A DNA stretch of 64,000 nt from Achatina immaculata (GCA_009760885.1 CM019703.1:10790959-10854958), one strand, 5' to 3'. Shown: positions 47,883 to 58,393, counted from the stretch's first letter. A program made the numbers and translations. The notes: generated by a model from the sequence alone, not told the origin.

Positions 47883-48062
47883 ATGTTATAACAGCAACCC
47901 GCCATCTTCAGAGGAATATAAAATAAGGGATCAATGGCGAACAGTTGTAGCTATTGTAGTTTGTTCTATGTTTCTGAGAGTGCGTGTAGGATGTTCTTTC
48001 CGACCGACGTGGAAGAATGGTGAGGCATGCACGTTGTGTTGAATAAACCCGTAGTCCAACTA
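47883..48062 (+). mobile_element. Possible solo LTR
   Basis: TGTTATAACAGCAACC start, a TATA-like ATATAAAATAAGG at about 47919, and GAATAAACCCG with a polyadenylation hexamer at about 48042, in the spacing of an LTR promoter/R region. No matching second LTR, target duplication, primer site or retroelement coding region was found. Confidence 0.25.
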
Positions 48063-48087
48063 AAAAGGAAAAGCAGGCAGATGTAAA

Positions 48088-48222
48088 GTTTCTTTATCAG
48101 GCTCCACCACCATGAAGATCATAGCGATCCCTCCTCCATTAGCCAGTCTGAACTTGTTACTCTAGGTGGTGCCAACAGAGAGATGGGGTATGGTCTTGGT
48201 CGGCTGTGGTTCGCCATCTCTA
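48088..48222 (-). mobile_element. SINE-like family A, copy 5 (partial, reverse)
   Basis: The minus strand carries GAACCACAGCCGACCAAGAC, then GGAGGGATCGCTATGATC and GGTGGTGGAGCCTGATAAAG, the middle of the family. It is the only reverse-strand copy of the seven. Confidence 0.7.
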
Positions 48223-48639
48223 ACACAAGCAGTCAGAAGATGTTGCATTCCAACCACGTGAATAGCCATGCACTCGAAGCAGCCAGTTATCTCGCAAGAC
48301 AGTTCCCACGAAGCCAGGTTGTTAGAAGGATATGGGAGAAATTCTTAACCTTCCAGGTTCAAAATTCAATTCAGACTCTAACGTCACGTCATTAGTACAG
48401 CCCCATATATGCTCTGCCGCATACCGCAACATACACCCAAGACTTATCTTATTCTCGCCAGGTGTTGGTTGTTTACGATACGTTTTTTTTCCATACAGTT
48501 TCGATTTCCGGCCAGAACCCTTATTTTGTCCGAGCCCCAGCAATCTCCTTATAACAACATTGACCTTCCATTCAACCTCTTCGTTTTCCTGCAGTCCGTC
48601 CAGTACAATGTCATTCTCAGCCTGTTTTTATCTTAGCAA
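48223..48639. other. No gene recognised
   Basis: A plus-strand 123-codon frame at 48332-48703 overlaps but does not match the LINE that follows. Confidence 0.4.
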
Positions 48640-48884
48640 GTTGAGAGAAATTGAGAGAAACGTTTGGTGTACTAGGACATGCAATGAGAAGAGGGGGCAT
48701 TGAAAATATAATAACAACAGGAAAAATAGGAGGAGGAAGAAGATCAAGAGAAAGACCAAGAGAAATGACACTGGACAGTCTGACGGGATGGTATGAGAGG
48801 AGATCACCAACTGAGCTGATGGCCTGCATGAAGGATCGTATAGTCTGGAGAAGCATAATAGCCAACGCCAGTCGGCACGGCACC

Positions 48885-48916
<32 letters not shown>
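48640..48916 (+). pseudogene. RTE-type LINE B, 3' end with (GAT)n tail
   Basis: Encodes the last ~75 residues of a LINE reverse transcriptase: FGVLGHAMRRGGIENIITTG, RERPREMTLDSLTGWYER, RSPTELMACMKDRIVWRS and ANASRHGT, with the stop TGA at about 48887. The stop codon is itself the first unit of a (TGA)n tail (48887-48916), so there is essentially no 3' UTR. 5'-truncated; the frame is intact over what remains. Confidence 0.87.
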
Positions 48917-49174
48917 TATTAGATCTCTCATAACCGACAGAAGCATAAGGAAGTTGTACGAAATAGATGATTGATTGAAAAAAAAATTAACTGAAGCTTA
49001 AAAGAATAATAATTAGTAATTATCACCACCTTGTACCGTGCCCATATGGGCAGGCGATAACATTTCTTCATTTTATAGAGGTTGTTTTTTTTTTCGCCAC
49101 TAGGTCAGAAAATTCTCACATTTGTCTACTTGTATTATTCTCCTTCTTTTTCTCTTGAAATATTTTTTTAAAAG

Positions 49175-49558
49175 CCTCTCTTACTCAGCTGCCCACCTTT
49201 GGAAATCCCTAACAACTCATGTAAAACTTATAAGTAGTATTCGTTCTTATAACTTCAAACTTTGTCAACATTTGTTTGATATAGACTATATGCCTCCCTA
49301 AGCATAGTCTAAGGTAGTTTAAACTATGAATGAATGTAAGAATGCAAGTTTATTTCATGCTGTTGTATAAATAAGAGCGGTGAGTGTATGGATAAGAGAT
49401 AAGTTTATTATTTATTTATGTAATCATTTAATTGTATCTTCATGACTATTATGCTCATTAACAAATGCTGATTGACTGTGACTGAGTGAAAGCTGTATGA
49501 TGAAGGACAGAAAGTTAGACGGGCCTGCGTGCCCAGTTCTTAACCCTTTGAAAATAAA
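49175..49558 (+). mobile_element. LINE J, copy 2, 3' fragment
   Basis: Begins in the C-terminal coding end (LLSCPPLEIPNN in a broken frame; DNA TCAGCTGCCCACCTT) and runs through the 3' UTR shared with copy 1 (TATGCCTCCCTAAGCATAGT, then ATGCTCATTAACAAATGCTG and GACGGGCCTGCGTGCCCA). It ends CCCTTTGAAAATAAAG, which carries a polyadenylation hexamer at the 3' terminus. No microsatellite tail, unlike copies 1 and 3. Confidence 0.88.
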
Positions 49559-49735
49559 GCATGTTCATACTTTCCTTTGAATTTTCACATAGATTTATTT
49601 ATTTATTTTAAAAATGTGTTTTGTGAAAATAGATAAAAGGTAGAGAATCAGTATGGTTGCCTGGCTGATTCTTTTGTCTGTAACACGCTTGGTGAAATGA
49701 TACACACGATAGTGGTCATGAAATGCCATGGAAGA

Positions 49736-49893
49736 AGGAGAGAGAGAGAGAGAGTGAGAAAGATAGAGAGAGTGAGAAAGAAGGAGAGAGAAAGAGAGAG
49801 AGAGAAAGAGAAAGAGAAAGAGAGAGAGAAAGAGAGAGAAGAGAGAGAGAAAGAGAGAGAGAAAGAGAGAGAAAGAAAGAGAAAGAGAGTAAA
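49736..49893. repeat. GA-rich microsatellite (~160 bp)
   Basis: GA units with AAAGA and GTGAGAAA interruptions. All long frames here are artefacts. Confidence 0.95.
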
Positions 49894-50240
49894 GCAGAAG
49901 AAGAAGAACCCAGAAAGAGAAACAAAAATATTCGGCGGCATTTACGACAAAAAGAGACAAATATCAGGGCATTGTGTGGGTCAAACCAGGCCTCATTTTG
50001 GGTCAAACCGGGACTCATTTTGGAGCAAACCAGCGACTCGGAGCATTGCAAGGTCACGTGCTACAGACATCAAACAAATCGCCCTAGGGTCGGCCTGGAA
50101 TGCCGGATTATCATAAATATTATTCCAGCAATTATGATCTGACCAAGGAGATTAAGTCTCTCAGACCCTGGAGTTCGCCACTTGGAGTTCGATTATCAAT
50201 AAAAATAATTACAGTACTGCAACTCTTTCTGTAAAACGCG

Positions 50241-50370
50241 GCTTCCTTGGCTGAGTGGTTAGACGCTCGGCCTACTAATCCGATGGTACCGGGTTCAAGT
50301 CCCAGCAGTGGGGATCCTGGTACGGCCACACCAAATGGGGTCAGATGTCGCAGAACACTGGGCCGTTAAC
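50241..50370 (+). mobile_element. tRNA-derived SINE (family C)
   Basis: A-box TGGCTGAGTGGTTAGACG (50249-50266) and B-box GGGTTCAAGTCCC (50290-50302) are spaced as in a tRNA gene. The would-be acceptor arms do not pair and a non-tRNA body follows (CTGGTACGGCCACACC, then CACTGGGCCGTTAACACCAG), so it is a SINE head rather than a functional tRNA. Confidence 0.75.
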
Positions 50371-50444
50371 ACCAGAAAAAAATGAGAAAGCTGAGATACT
50401 TCGGCCACATCAAGAGACACGATGGCTTGGAGAGGTTGATAGTA

Positions 50445-51889
50445 TACTGTTAAAAAAAAAAACAAGAAACGCAACAAATCCAATGTTATGATTTAAACTG
50501 AAGTTTGCTGATCAGACAAGGGAAAATTGCCTGAAACGTTCAGCTGGACATCAGCTTCATGTGCTGACCTGAATTGTACTCAGCAGATGATTCATGAGCA
50601 CAGAAAAGCGACACTGGTCAAAACAGCATTTTTCACAGTAACTCATGACAGGTTCACGAGAATCTCGTGAAATTTGCTCAACACAAAACTCACTGGTCAT
50701 GTTATTGAATGCCTTTAAAAGATCGACGCTCCTCGAATCAATTCATTTGAAAATTCAATGCTCAATTATGGCTCATCTCACTAAGAACAACGACTTATCA
50801 TCATTGGACGTTTACAGACTGGATAGTCACAAAGTGTAGTGGCCAGACAATTCCATGTGGTTAGAAGCACCATTAGTCACCTTTGGAGACGATTTCAAGA
50901 AACTGGCTCAGCTGCAGACCAGCTGCGCAGTAGTCACAACTCCTGCAGAAGACCGCTTCATACGGCTGCGTCACCTCATGAATCGATTTGCAGCTGCGTC
51001 CTCAACAGTCCAGTTAATGACAGCAGCTCGTCGAGTTTCAGATCAAACGGTCAGGAACCAGCTGTACGACGCTAGTCTTTGGGATAGAAGACATTACAGA
51101 GTTCCTGTTCTTACGGACCGGCATAGCCAGAACTGACTGCAGTGGGCGAACCAGCATCGTCAATGGACCGTTGTGAATGATCGGAGAAGGGTTTGGTTTA
51201 GTGATGAATCATTTTTTCTGCTCCAGCGACATGATAGACGGAGAAGAGTTTACCACAGAGTCCATGGGTTGTGTGGATGAGGCTCCTCCACATGGTGGTG
51301 GAGGTGTATTAGTGTGGAGGACGATCACCTTCTATGGAAGAAGTGATCTGGTGCAAATTGAAGGACGCCTGAATGCCCAGAGATACGTCCTCACGCCCTT
51401 TCACTTCTGGCTGCACCAGGGTCGATTTTTCAGTAGGATAACGCTTGACTTCATGTGGCACAAACATTCTGTGGCCATCCATGTCACCAGACATGAACCC
51501 AATAGAATACTTATGGGATTAACTCAACAGACAAATCCGCCAGCGAGACATGGCGCCAACCAATCTCCGATAGTTGTCTCTTGCACTGCATGAAGAGCGG
51601 GCAGTCATCCCACAACAATAGATCCAACGGCTAATCGGATCCACGTCAAGAAGATGTCGTTGTCTGATACAGTCCAGAGGAGGCCATACACCTTACTGAA
51701 ACGGAGGTCTATGTAGCAAAGAATAAAAGTACAAACCAAATTTAACGAACATCATTTCATTGTTAAAGTCTTAAAATTTCTTCATGTCAGGATTGAAATA
51801 TTAATTCCCTAAAATAAAATTTTGATACAAATTTGAAATGTGATGTCAACTACGACTACAGTAGTGTTGCATTTCGTTGTTTGAACATA
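50445..51889 (+). mobile_element. Tc1-like transposon (1,445 bp), nested in a LINE
   Basis: Flanked by TA on both sides (50443-50444, 51890-51891). The ends are inverted but diverged: left TACTGTTAAAAA followed by ACAAGAAACGCAACA, and right (reverse complement) TATGTTCAAACAACGAAATG. The interior carries a decayed transposase. Confidence 0.85.
50838..51735 (+). pseudogene. Tc1-like transposase, frameshifted
   Basis: The N-terminal DNA-binding part reads VARQFHVVRSTISHLWRRFQ (frame of 50839). It shifts to TTPAEDRFIRLRHLMNRFAA and VSDQTVRNQLYDASLWDRRH (frame of 50855), then after a TGA near 51135 LQWANQHRQWTVVNDRRRVW. FSDESFFLLQRHD carries the first catalytic Asp (about 51200). After that, frames are broken and the second Asp and final Glu cannot be placed. 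The TVRNxL and WANQHRQW patterns are typical of Tc1 rather than mariner transposases. Inactive. Confidence 0.85.
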
Positions 51890-52119
51890 TAGAAGGCGGA
51901 GCGCTCGGCAAAGGAGGAAAGGGACGACCTCGCCACAGTTTGACTCTGGACATCACGGAAAGTCTGAAAGTGTCATTGCGAGATGTTGGTCAACTTGCAC
52001 TTGACCGTTTTGCATTCAGGGAGGCTGTGAGGGAGACAACGTTCTGGAAAGGACATGTCACATGAATGAACCACCACACTAAAAAGGCCCTAAAAGAATG
52101 GGTGTCAGAGAAATCTGGG

Positions 52120-52218
52120 AAGATAAATGCGGGTAGGCGTGATACAGACCATCACATCTTACTTTCATTTGCCAAAGGTCTTGAAAATACGGGCCTACCA
52201 CTGTATCCCAATATGCTT
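52120..52218 (+). mobile_element. SINE family B, copy 4 (3' part)
   Basis: GGGTAGGCGTGATACAGACC, then CAAAGGTCTTGAAAATACGG and CACTGTATCCCAATATGC align to 4390-4480 of copy 1. Confidence 0.55.
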
Positions 52219-52539
52219 TAATGGCGTGGTAATTGAGATTTTACATTTTCTCACCTTTTTTCTGTAAAAAGTAGCGTATGATGATAATCTTTTCTGACAT
52301 TATTCAAGGTACATTACAAATGGGCCAAGATTCCCATGTCAGCTACAATTCCTGACTGTTCAAAAGACTCCATCTGGTGCAACACGTTGGTTCCTGCCTC
52401 GTTGATTAGGCTGTTGATGTATATATTGTTTACAGTAACATAATCGGAAGCAAGGAAGTGTCTTGATCATCTATGAGGAGCGACTAGACAAAACATATGT
52501 TCCCACCAGTGGGAGTGAAGGTGTTGTCTTTATCTGGCA

Positions 52540-52852
52540 GTCAATGACTCACAGCTGACGTGCATGCGCCAGAGTTGGCGAATTACAGCCTCTCATTTGG
52601 TATCCCTATTAACACTCCCATCCTGGCCAGCGGGGCAGGGATCGCCAGACTCCTCAAGGAGGTAGATTTTGCTAAAGAAGTATCCCAGACCTCTCGGTGT
52701 TTTAGTCCCACCCAGAGACTGCAAAAAAAAAAAAAGAAAAATCTCCACCGTAATCAGCTTCTAGTTCAAGAAAGTGCTGTGTCTCCTCAACATCTTCACC
52801 GCATGGGCTGCAAAGAACATCTGCTCGAAATCCCGAAGACACAAAACAAGAA
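52540..52852 (+). mobile_element. SINE-like family A, copy 6
   Basis: GGCAGTCAATGACTCACAGC, GCGGGGCAGGGATCGCCAGA, GGTAGATTTTGCTAAAGAAG, CACCGCATGGGCTGCAAAGA and an ACACAAAACAAGAACAA tail. Confidence 0.75.
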
Positions 52853-52961
52853 CAATTTCCCACAAATACTTAGGAAGCTTAAAATATCTTAAAACTTGCA
52901 CTTGTTTGCGTGGTTTACACAGACGAACCTCATATTTAATAGTTCTTGCATATGCTTCAGC

Positions 52962-53104
52962 AAATGGCATCAGCAGCAGGGCATCTTGCTTACATCCGAG
53001 ATGCCTACAGGAGAGCTGTTAGGGAGGCAAAATTCCGCAAGGGACATGCACATGACTGACTGACTGATTGACTGAAAGACTGACTGAAAGACTGACTGAA
53101 TGAC
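52962..53104 (+). mobile_element. RTE-type LINE A, 3' tail fragment with (GACT)n
   Basis: Encodes MASAAGHLAYIRDAYRRAVR, then EAKFRKGHAHD. The tail is (GACT)n with GAAA interruptions (53053-53104), a different repeat from the usual ATGA. Confidence 0.87.
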
Positions 53105-53365
53105 TACATTTGTTACCCCGGCCTGTGTTTGTGGCCTGAGAATATTTATACTCGGTTTCTTCGTGGTAACCTGCTTTCAGTTTTTTTCCTGAAATCATTC
53201 TCATCTTTTTTTTTTTTTTCAGAGCGCAGTGGTTCCTCACATTTTCTGGACTGTGGACCCTCCTTCCACCCTAAAGAACTGCTGTGAACTCCTCGTTAAG
53301 AATGAAATAATAAAAAGAATCCAGATGATGCTAAGGTTATTTTCGTTTGCTTGAACTAATTCATT

Positions 53366-53466
53366 CATTCATTCATTTGCATGTCTCTTGTGGAACTTTG
53401 CCTCCCAAACAGCACTCCTGTAGGCATCTCGGTTGTGAGCAAGATGGCTTGCTGCTGATGATGCAT
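53366..53466 (-). mobile_element. RTE-type LINE A, 3' tail fragment with ~45-bp target duplication
   Basis: The minus-strand LINE end with (ATGA)n tail. It is bracketed by direct repeats 53321-53365 and 53467-53511 that differ at two positions in about 45. Confidence 0.88.
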
Positions 53467-53784
53467 CCAGATGATGGTAAGGTTATTTTCGTTTGCTTGA
53501 ATTAATTCATTTGTTCGTTGGTGGATTTATGTGATCATTCAAAAAAGGCTTTTGTTTTTGCTGAAATATTGGATTGCTGTATGTTCTTCATTTATATATA
53601 TTTATCTCACTTTCCGCCACTCTTATTTCTGCCCACTTTCCTCACTATGTCTGTCCTGTTTTGGTAAAACAGAACTAAACATATCTATATACCTTCAGTC
53701 AAAAACACATTTTTGTTTACAGCAGTCGTCATTTCTCTTATCCTTCTATCGACGATCGAGCATGACGCTGACAACATCAGCCTG

Positions 53785-53875
53785 CATGTTACCAACAGGT
53801 GAAGGAAACTATGGCCACAACACTACATCGTTTAGATGCCTCTATGATATGACAGGGCAATCTTCCTTTTTAAGA
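53785..53875 (+). mobile_element. SINE family B, copy 5 (3' end)
   Basis: GTTACCAACAGGTGAAGGAA, then CTATGGCCACAACACTACAT and GATGCCTCTATGATATGACA align to 4425-4495 of copy 1. Confidence 0.65.
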
Positions 53876-53931
53876 CTGTCAGGTGTATAAGACGTGGCAT
53901 CGGAAAAGCATCAAAGGGGGCCAGGGGGCAC

Positions 53932-55030
53932 ATGTGGTGACATGGTGCCTCTTCTCAGACCAAGAGACATAGAACGTGGTGACATGATGCCTCTTCTCAG
54001 ACCAAGAGACATAGAACGTGGTGACATGGTGCCTCTTCTCAGACCAAGAGACATAGAACGTGGTGACATGGTGCCTCTTCTCAGACCAAGAGACATAGAA
54101 CGTGGTGACATGGTGCCTCTTCTCAGACCAGGAGACATAGAACGTGGTGACATGATGCCTCCTCTCAGAGCGGTAGACATAGAACGTGGTGACATGGTGC
54201 CTCTTCTCAGAGACATAGAACGTGGTGACATGGTGCCTCTTCTCAGACCAGGAGACATAGAACGTGGTGACATGATGCCTCCTCTCAGACCAGGAGACAT
54301 AGAACGTGGTGACATGATGCCTCCTCTCAGAGCGGTAGACATAGAACGTGGTGACATGGTGCCTCTTCTCAGACCAGGAGACATAGAACGTGGTGACATG
54401 ATGCCTCCTCTCAGAGCGGTAGACATAGAACGTGGTGACATGGTGCCTCTTCTCAGAGACATAGAACGTGGTGACATGGTGCCTCTTCTCAGACCAGGAG
54501 ACATAGAACGTGGTGACATGATGCCTCCTCTCAGACCAGGAGACATAGAACGTGGTGACATGATGCCTCCTCTCAGAGCGGTAGACATAGAACGTGGTGA
54601 CATGGTGCCTCTTCTTAGACCAGGAGACATAGAACGTGGTGACATGATGCCTCCTCTCAGAGCGGTAGACATAGAACGTGGTGACATGATGCCTCTTCTC
54701 AGAGACATAGAACGTGGTGACATGGTGCCTCTTCTCAGACCAGGAGACATAGAACGTGGTGACATGATGCCTCCTCTCAGACCAGGAGACATAGAACGTG
54801 GTGACATGATGCCTCCTCTCAGAGCGGTAGACATAGAACGTAGTGACATGATGCCTCTTCTCAGACCAGGAGACATAGAACGTGGTGACATGATGCCTCC
54901 TCTCAGAGCGGTAGACATAGAACGTAGTGACATGATGCCTCTTCTCAGACCAGGAGACATAGAACGTGGAGACATGATGTGTCTTCTCAGACCGAGAGAC
55001 ATAGAACATGGTGACATAGTGCCTCTTCTC
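53932..55030. repeat. 42-bp minisatellite (~26 units) with 246-bp higher-order period
   Basis: Unit AGACATAGAACGTGGTGACA followed by TGATGCCTCCTCTCAGACCA and GG. Some units are 36 bp. Both lengths are multiples of three, so one plus frame (53894-55414, reading LRPGDIERGDMMPP repeats) and two minus frames (RHHVTTFYVSWSEK; SMSPGLRRGIMSPR) stay open for over 360 codons. Nothing outside the repeat supports any of them. The 36-bp unit recurs at 54209, 54455 and 54701, giving a period of 246 bp. Confidence 0.97.
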
Positions 55031-55615
55031 TTCTCTTTATTTTACTTTAGTTTCTTTCTCCTAGCTACCCCTCCCTACCGCCACCCTCTTTTCTTCTCTT
55101 GCAGCATACTGGTATTTATAGGGTTTTGTCCTATTCACCAGTTTCACATTTTCTCCCTGCAGGTTGTTTATGTTCTTTATTCATTATCTCTCTGCTTCCC
55201 CCCCCCCCCCCCCCCGACACCTTCTCCTCTAGCAGCTATCATGTTTTTATTGCCTCCCCCCCTCCTTTCAATCATCTGTTTTCCTCCTCTCTTTCCACCT
55301 CTTCTTTACGATTGGCTCTATCGGCTTATCCTTTGTGTGGCCCGCGTGGTCTCTATGCATCTTCTAGTGGACACGCATTTCTCTGTTTACAACTTCTGGA
55401 GGAGGTCAAGATAAGCTCTTCGTTTATTTATTTGTTTTTGTCTCGTTTGTGCATGTAATATCGGATGTTGTATGTTTTTCATTTATGCATTCTCATACTT
55501 TCTATTCGTTTTTTTCTCACTTGACTCACTCCCTCCCTCACTTTGTAAAACTACACCGTACACCTCTATCTACCTTTATTATTTAAACCAGTTTTACTGC
55601 AGTCGCCTCCCTTTT
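55031..55615. other. No gene recognised; C run
   Basis: A C run lies at about 55199-55215. The plus frame that exits the minisatellite continues here into non-repetitive sequence, with no domain. Confidence 0.45.
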
Positions 55616-55697
55616 ATCTGTCTCTTCTCAGACCAGGAGACATAGAACATGGTGACATGGTGCCTCCTCTCAGACCAGAAGACATAGAACGTGGTGA
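55616..55697. repeat. Detached pair of 42-bp minisatellite units
   Basis: Two units (TCTCAGACCAGGAGACATAG, then AACATGGTGACATGGTGCC, and the next copy) about 590 bp beyond the main array, same orientation. Confidence 0.93.
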
Positions 55698-56298
55698 TGT
55701 CAAGCATGAACAGTACGTAAAGTGCATATGAATTAATGTAAATCGTCATAAAAATGGTGCCACAAATCCCTGCACGCGTAGGGATATATTAAGGATGAGA
55801 TAGGAGAAGCTATTGACTTCTGCTGAGTGCAAGAATGGTGCTTCTTTCTAACTCTACGTTTGATCTGATGAAAATAGTTCTTTGCTTCGTATTCACTCTG
55901 TGTATTTCCTAATGTAAGGCTGAAAGAGAAAGATTGTCTCCGTTCCCATATTTATTTCGCATAAATCCTTGCCTTAATTATATTTCTTCCTTTGAAATTC
56001 CTGTACGCCATTTTCTATATTGTGTGTCCGTTTTGCAGCACTGGCTGCGCCTCAATATCTTTTATATATCTGGTCTTATGTGTTTATTCTTTGCGTTACA
56101 TCTAGTTCTCTATATTCTCTGTATCAGAGTTCTTGTAACGCAGCTTTAAATGTTCAGATCAGGCTTTCATCCCCAACCCTTCTCTCATTCTCCATCTACA
56201 CCCCCCCCCTCCCCATGAGCTTTTCAATTCACCTGGAAATAAGATGTAAAAGAGGATGGAGGCCACGGCAAAAACATATCTCAGCAAACTTACCTCGT
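55698..56298. other. No gene recognised
   Basis: A short C run at about 56203-56210. No domain is recognised. Confidence 0.4.
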
Positions 56299-56300
56299 CG

Positions 56301-56336
<36 letters not shown>

Positions 56337-56420
56337 AGTGCCTTACTTCTCCAGGGTACCCGATCCTTCATGCAGGCCATTAGCTCAGTTGGTGATCTCC
56401 ACTGACCAAGTGGTATAGAA
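56299..56420 (-). mobile_element. RTE-type LINE B, 3' end with (GAT)n tail
   Basis: The minus strand encodes RSPTELMACMKDRVPWRS, as at 48640. It then lacks the last several residues before the (GAT)n tail (56300-56335). The shared RSPTELMACMKDR string identifies the family. Confidence 0.85.
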
Positions 56421-56629
56421 AAAAACATTTGGAATGATCGGAGACGTCATCAGATCGCACAAGATCTCTGAATCATGATCGCCGACACTCTTTCTGGCAA
56501 AGTGGGCAATGAATAAATTGTCCTCGATGAGTCTGAAGTGAGGGTATGAGGTTTGGAGACGGGCGAGTCTTATTTGAAGGTATATTAATCCAAAGATTAA
56601 TGTTTCAGTATATTAATCATCACCAGTCT

Positions 56630-56868
56630 TCTGTATTCTTAATGGAACATCAAGCACCAACAAAGGTTCTCCAGCCAGTCCTGTCTTGAGCAAGTCGGGA
56701 TGCCTCCAACCAGGTATTTCCTTGTTCCTTCATTTCTTCCTGTATCGTGTGTCTCCATGTCCCCAATGTCCTGCCCCTCTTTCTTTTCCCGTGAGGTGTC
56801 CAAGTCAAGGTGGTGTAGGGGTGTCTTGTTCTTTCCACTCGGAGTATGTGGTCCTGCCATTTCCATTT
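56630..56868 (-). pseudogene. RTE-type LINE F, C-terminal fragment
   Basis: The minus strand reads KWQDHILRVERTRHPYTTLT, then WTPHGKRKRGRTLGTWRHTI and RLAQDRTGWRTFVGALCSI. This is the common closing module (basic KRKRGR stretch, W..L..LAQDR.GWR) of an RTE-type reverse transcriptase. It meets a (TTTG)n repeat (56866-56895) at its truncated 5' end. Confidence 0.82.
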
Positions 56869-56899
56869 TTTGTTTGTTTGTTTGTTTGTTTGTTTTGGA

Positions 56900-57625
56900 A
56901 CTCTTTAATATTAGTCCTAAGATTCAAATATCTCAGAAAAATAGCAGCAAAAATAATTCCTCACCTGGAGACACAACTATGAATCATTACATTTTACCTG
57001 ATTAAAACGAGTTCACGTGCAACTAGATGAGCGCGTCCTTAGAGTACTTAGAAAATCTGTTTATTTTCTAGTAAAATTTTGGACAGATAAATACTATAAC
57101 TGAGAGAGAGAGAGAGAGTCATACAGGCTTGACAAAGAAGGTCCTACACAAAGACCAGAAAGCCATAGCCACGTGTGAACAAAAATTACTTTAACAGATG
57201 GGGAGAATATTAACATCAGCCGCCGGCCATGTAAATCACCGGCTCTCCATCTTTTAGTCATGAATATCATTACTCCTTCCGGTATCGCTGGCCGAGACCA
57301 TCACATTATGTGTCATTATAATAAATGGACTTAGGTTTTCTGACTTTTTATGTGAGTCTTTGAAGACTTTGGAGGTAGATTTGGTAGTTGTACCAGCGAA
57401 TGATAAAGCATTCATGTTAAGAGTTGTAGGAAACAGTGAAAGATGGAAAGAGGAAGGGAGAGGCCGCAAGAGATGAAGTTAAAAAAAAAGAAGTATAGAA
57501 GCCTGAAACATTTTCGTTACGTGAAGTCGTTTAGCGCACTGCTGTGTCGCTGCATGGTTAGGGTTCCAGAAAGTGTAGAGGAAGCACTTTAGCCGCTAGA
57601 GAGAAGAAAAAATGACAAGAAATTG
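56900..57625. other. No gene recognised
   Basis: (GA)n at 57103-57118. A weak SINE-head-like TCGTTTAGCGCACTGC lies at 57528. No gene. Confidence 0.4.
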
Positions 57626-57628
57626 CTT

Positions 57629-57703
57629 GGGACTCGAACCGGCTCCAGTAGGAGGAGTAGCCGCATAGCTACGAGAAAACAGCGCGCTTTCGACTTGGCC
57701 ATC
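57629..57703 (-). mobile_element. tRNA-like sequence (probable SINE head)
   Basis: The minus strand has A-box TGGCCAAGTCGAAAGCGC (57684-57701) and B-box GGTTCGAGTCCC (57629-57640), with a long intervening arm like a Ser/Leu tRNA. Acceptor pairing was not convincing, so I do not call a functional tRNA. Confidence 0.55.
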
Positions 57704-57747
57704 TCACATGTTCCCGCATAAAACTTTCAGGAGTTGTAGAGCTGTAG

Positions 57748-57748
<1 letters not shown>

Positions 57749-57787
<39 letters not shown>

Positions 57788-57788
57788 A
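57749..57788. repeat. (GA)n microsatellite near LINE J copy 4
   Basis: About 19 GA units with one AAAGA, ending about 25 bp before the LINE J fragment. Confidence 0.93.
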
Positions 57789-57811
57789 GGGAGGAAGGTA
57801 GCATGAACGTT

Positions 57812-57898
57812 TTATCACAGACTGAAAGTTGTATGATAATGGGCAGAATGTCAGACCGGCTTGCGTGCCCAATTCGTAACCCTTTGAAAATAAATATC
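57812..57898 (+). mobile_element. LINE J, copy 4, extreme 3' end
   Basis: GTTGTATGATAATGGGCAGA, then CCGGCTTGCGTGCCCAATTC and CCCTTTGAAAATAAAT match the 3' terminus of copies 1-3. Confidence 0.85.
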
Positions 57899-58004
57899 GG
57901 TCAATCAGTATATATGACATATGCTGATAGCTTTATCGTTTGTAAAAATGATGTACTGGTATAGTCCTATTAGTATATTTTCGTTAAGCCATCTTCACAG
58001 TAAA

Positions 58005-58170
58005 GGGGTGACGTGGTGAGCATCACACTTATCTGCCTTTCCTTTCTTCGCGCCTGGAGAGAACTGGGTACCCATATCCACGGTTGGGTGACTTAGGAAC
58101 CTCAAGTCGTATTCTTCGATCACTGACATGGTCATGATAGGCCAGTGCACTAAACGCTTCGCTACTCAGA
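58005..58170 (-). mobile_element. SINE family B, copy 6 (reverse)
   Basis: The minus strand reads GTAGCGAAGCGTTTAGTGCA (A-box head), then GGCCTATCATGACCATGTCA, AAGTCACCCAACCGTGG, ATGGGTACCCAGTTCTC, GAAAGGAAAGGCAG and AAGTGTGATGCTCACC, collinear with copy 1. It gives the best view of head and body together. Confidence 0.78.
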
Positions 58171-58189
58171 CATTTGCTGTTTTGTCTAC

Positions 58190-58346
58190 AAGAGAGGACT
58201 GTAATGATTGTAAAGATCAGAGGAAGACAAGCGAGATTTATAGGACATTTCCTGAGAAGAGCAAAATTGAAACACACTGTGGCAACTGGAAAAAAAATTG
58301 AGGAAAGAAGAGACAGAGGAAGACAGAGAGAGAGAGAGAGAGAGAC

Positions 58347-58393
<47 letters not shown>

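Larger units (their letters stand above)
50379..52066 (+). mobile_element. RTE-type LINE A-related copy, interrupted by a Tc1-like transposon
   Basis: The left part (50379-50444) reads RKLRYFGHIKRHDGLERLI. The right part (51892-52066) reads EGGALGKGGKGRPRHSLTLD, then ESLKVSLRDVGQLALDRFAF and REAVRETTFWKGHVT, with a stop at 52063-52065. With the transposon and one TA removed, the join aligns without gaps to LEKTVLEAYIMGKRKRGRP of the copy at 18926. The tail (RETTFWKGHVT for WEAKFRKGHANG) is more diverged than other LINE A fragments, so it is an older or sister lineage. Confidence 0.88.

Noticed and set aside
50241..50312. Functional tRNA gene
   Set aside because: A- and B-boxes are present but the acceptor stem does not pair and a SINE body follows.
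53894..55414. 506-codon open frame (and minus frames of 376 and 368 codons)
   Set aside because: They exist because the 42- and 36-bp units are multiples of three. No independent coding evidence outside the repeat.
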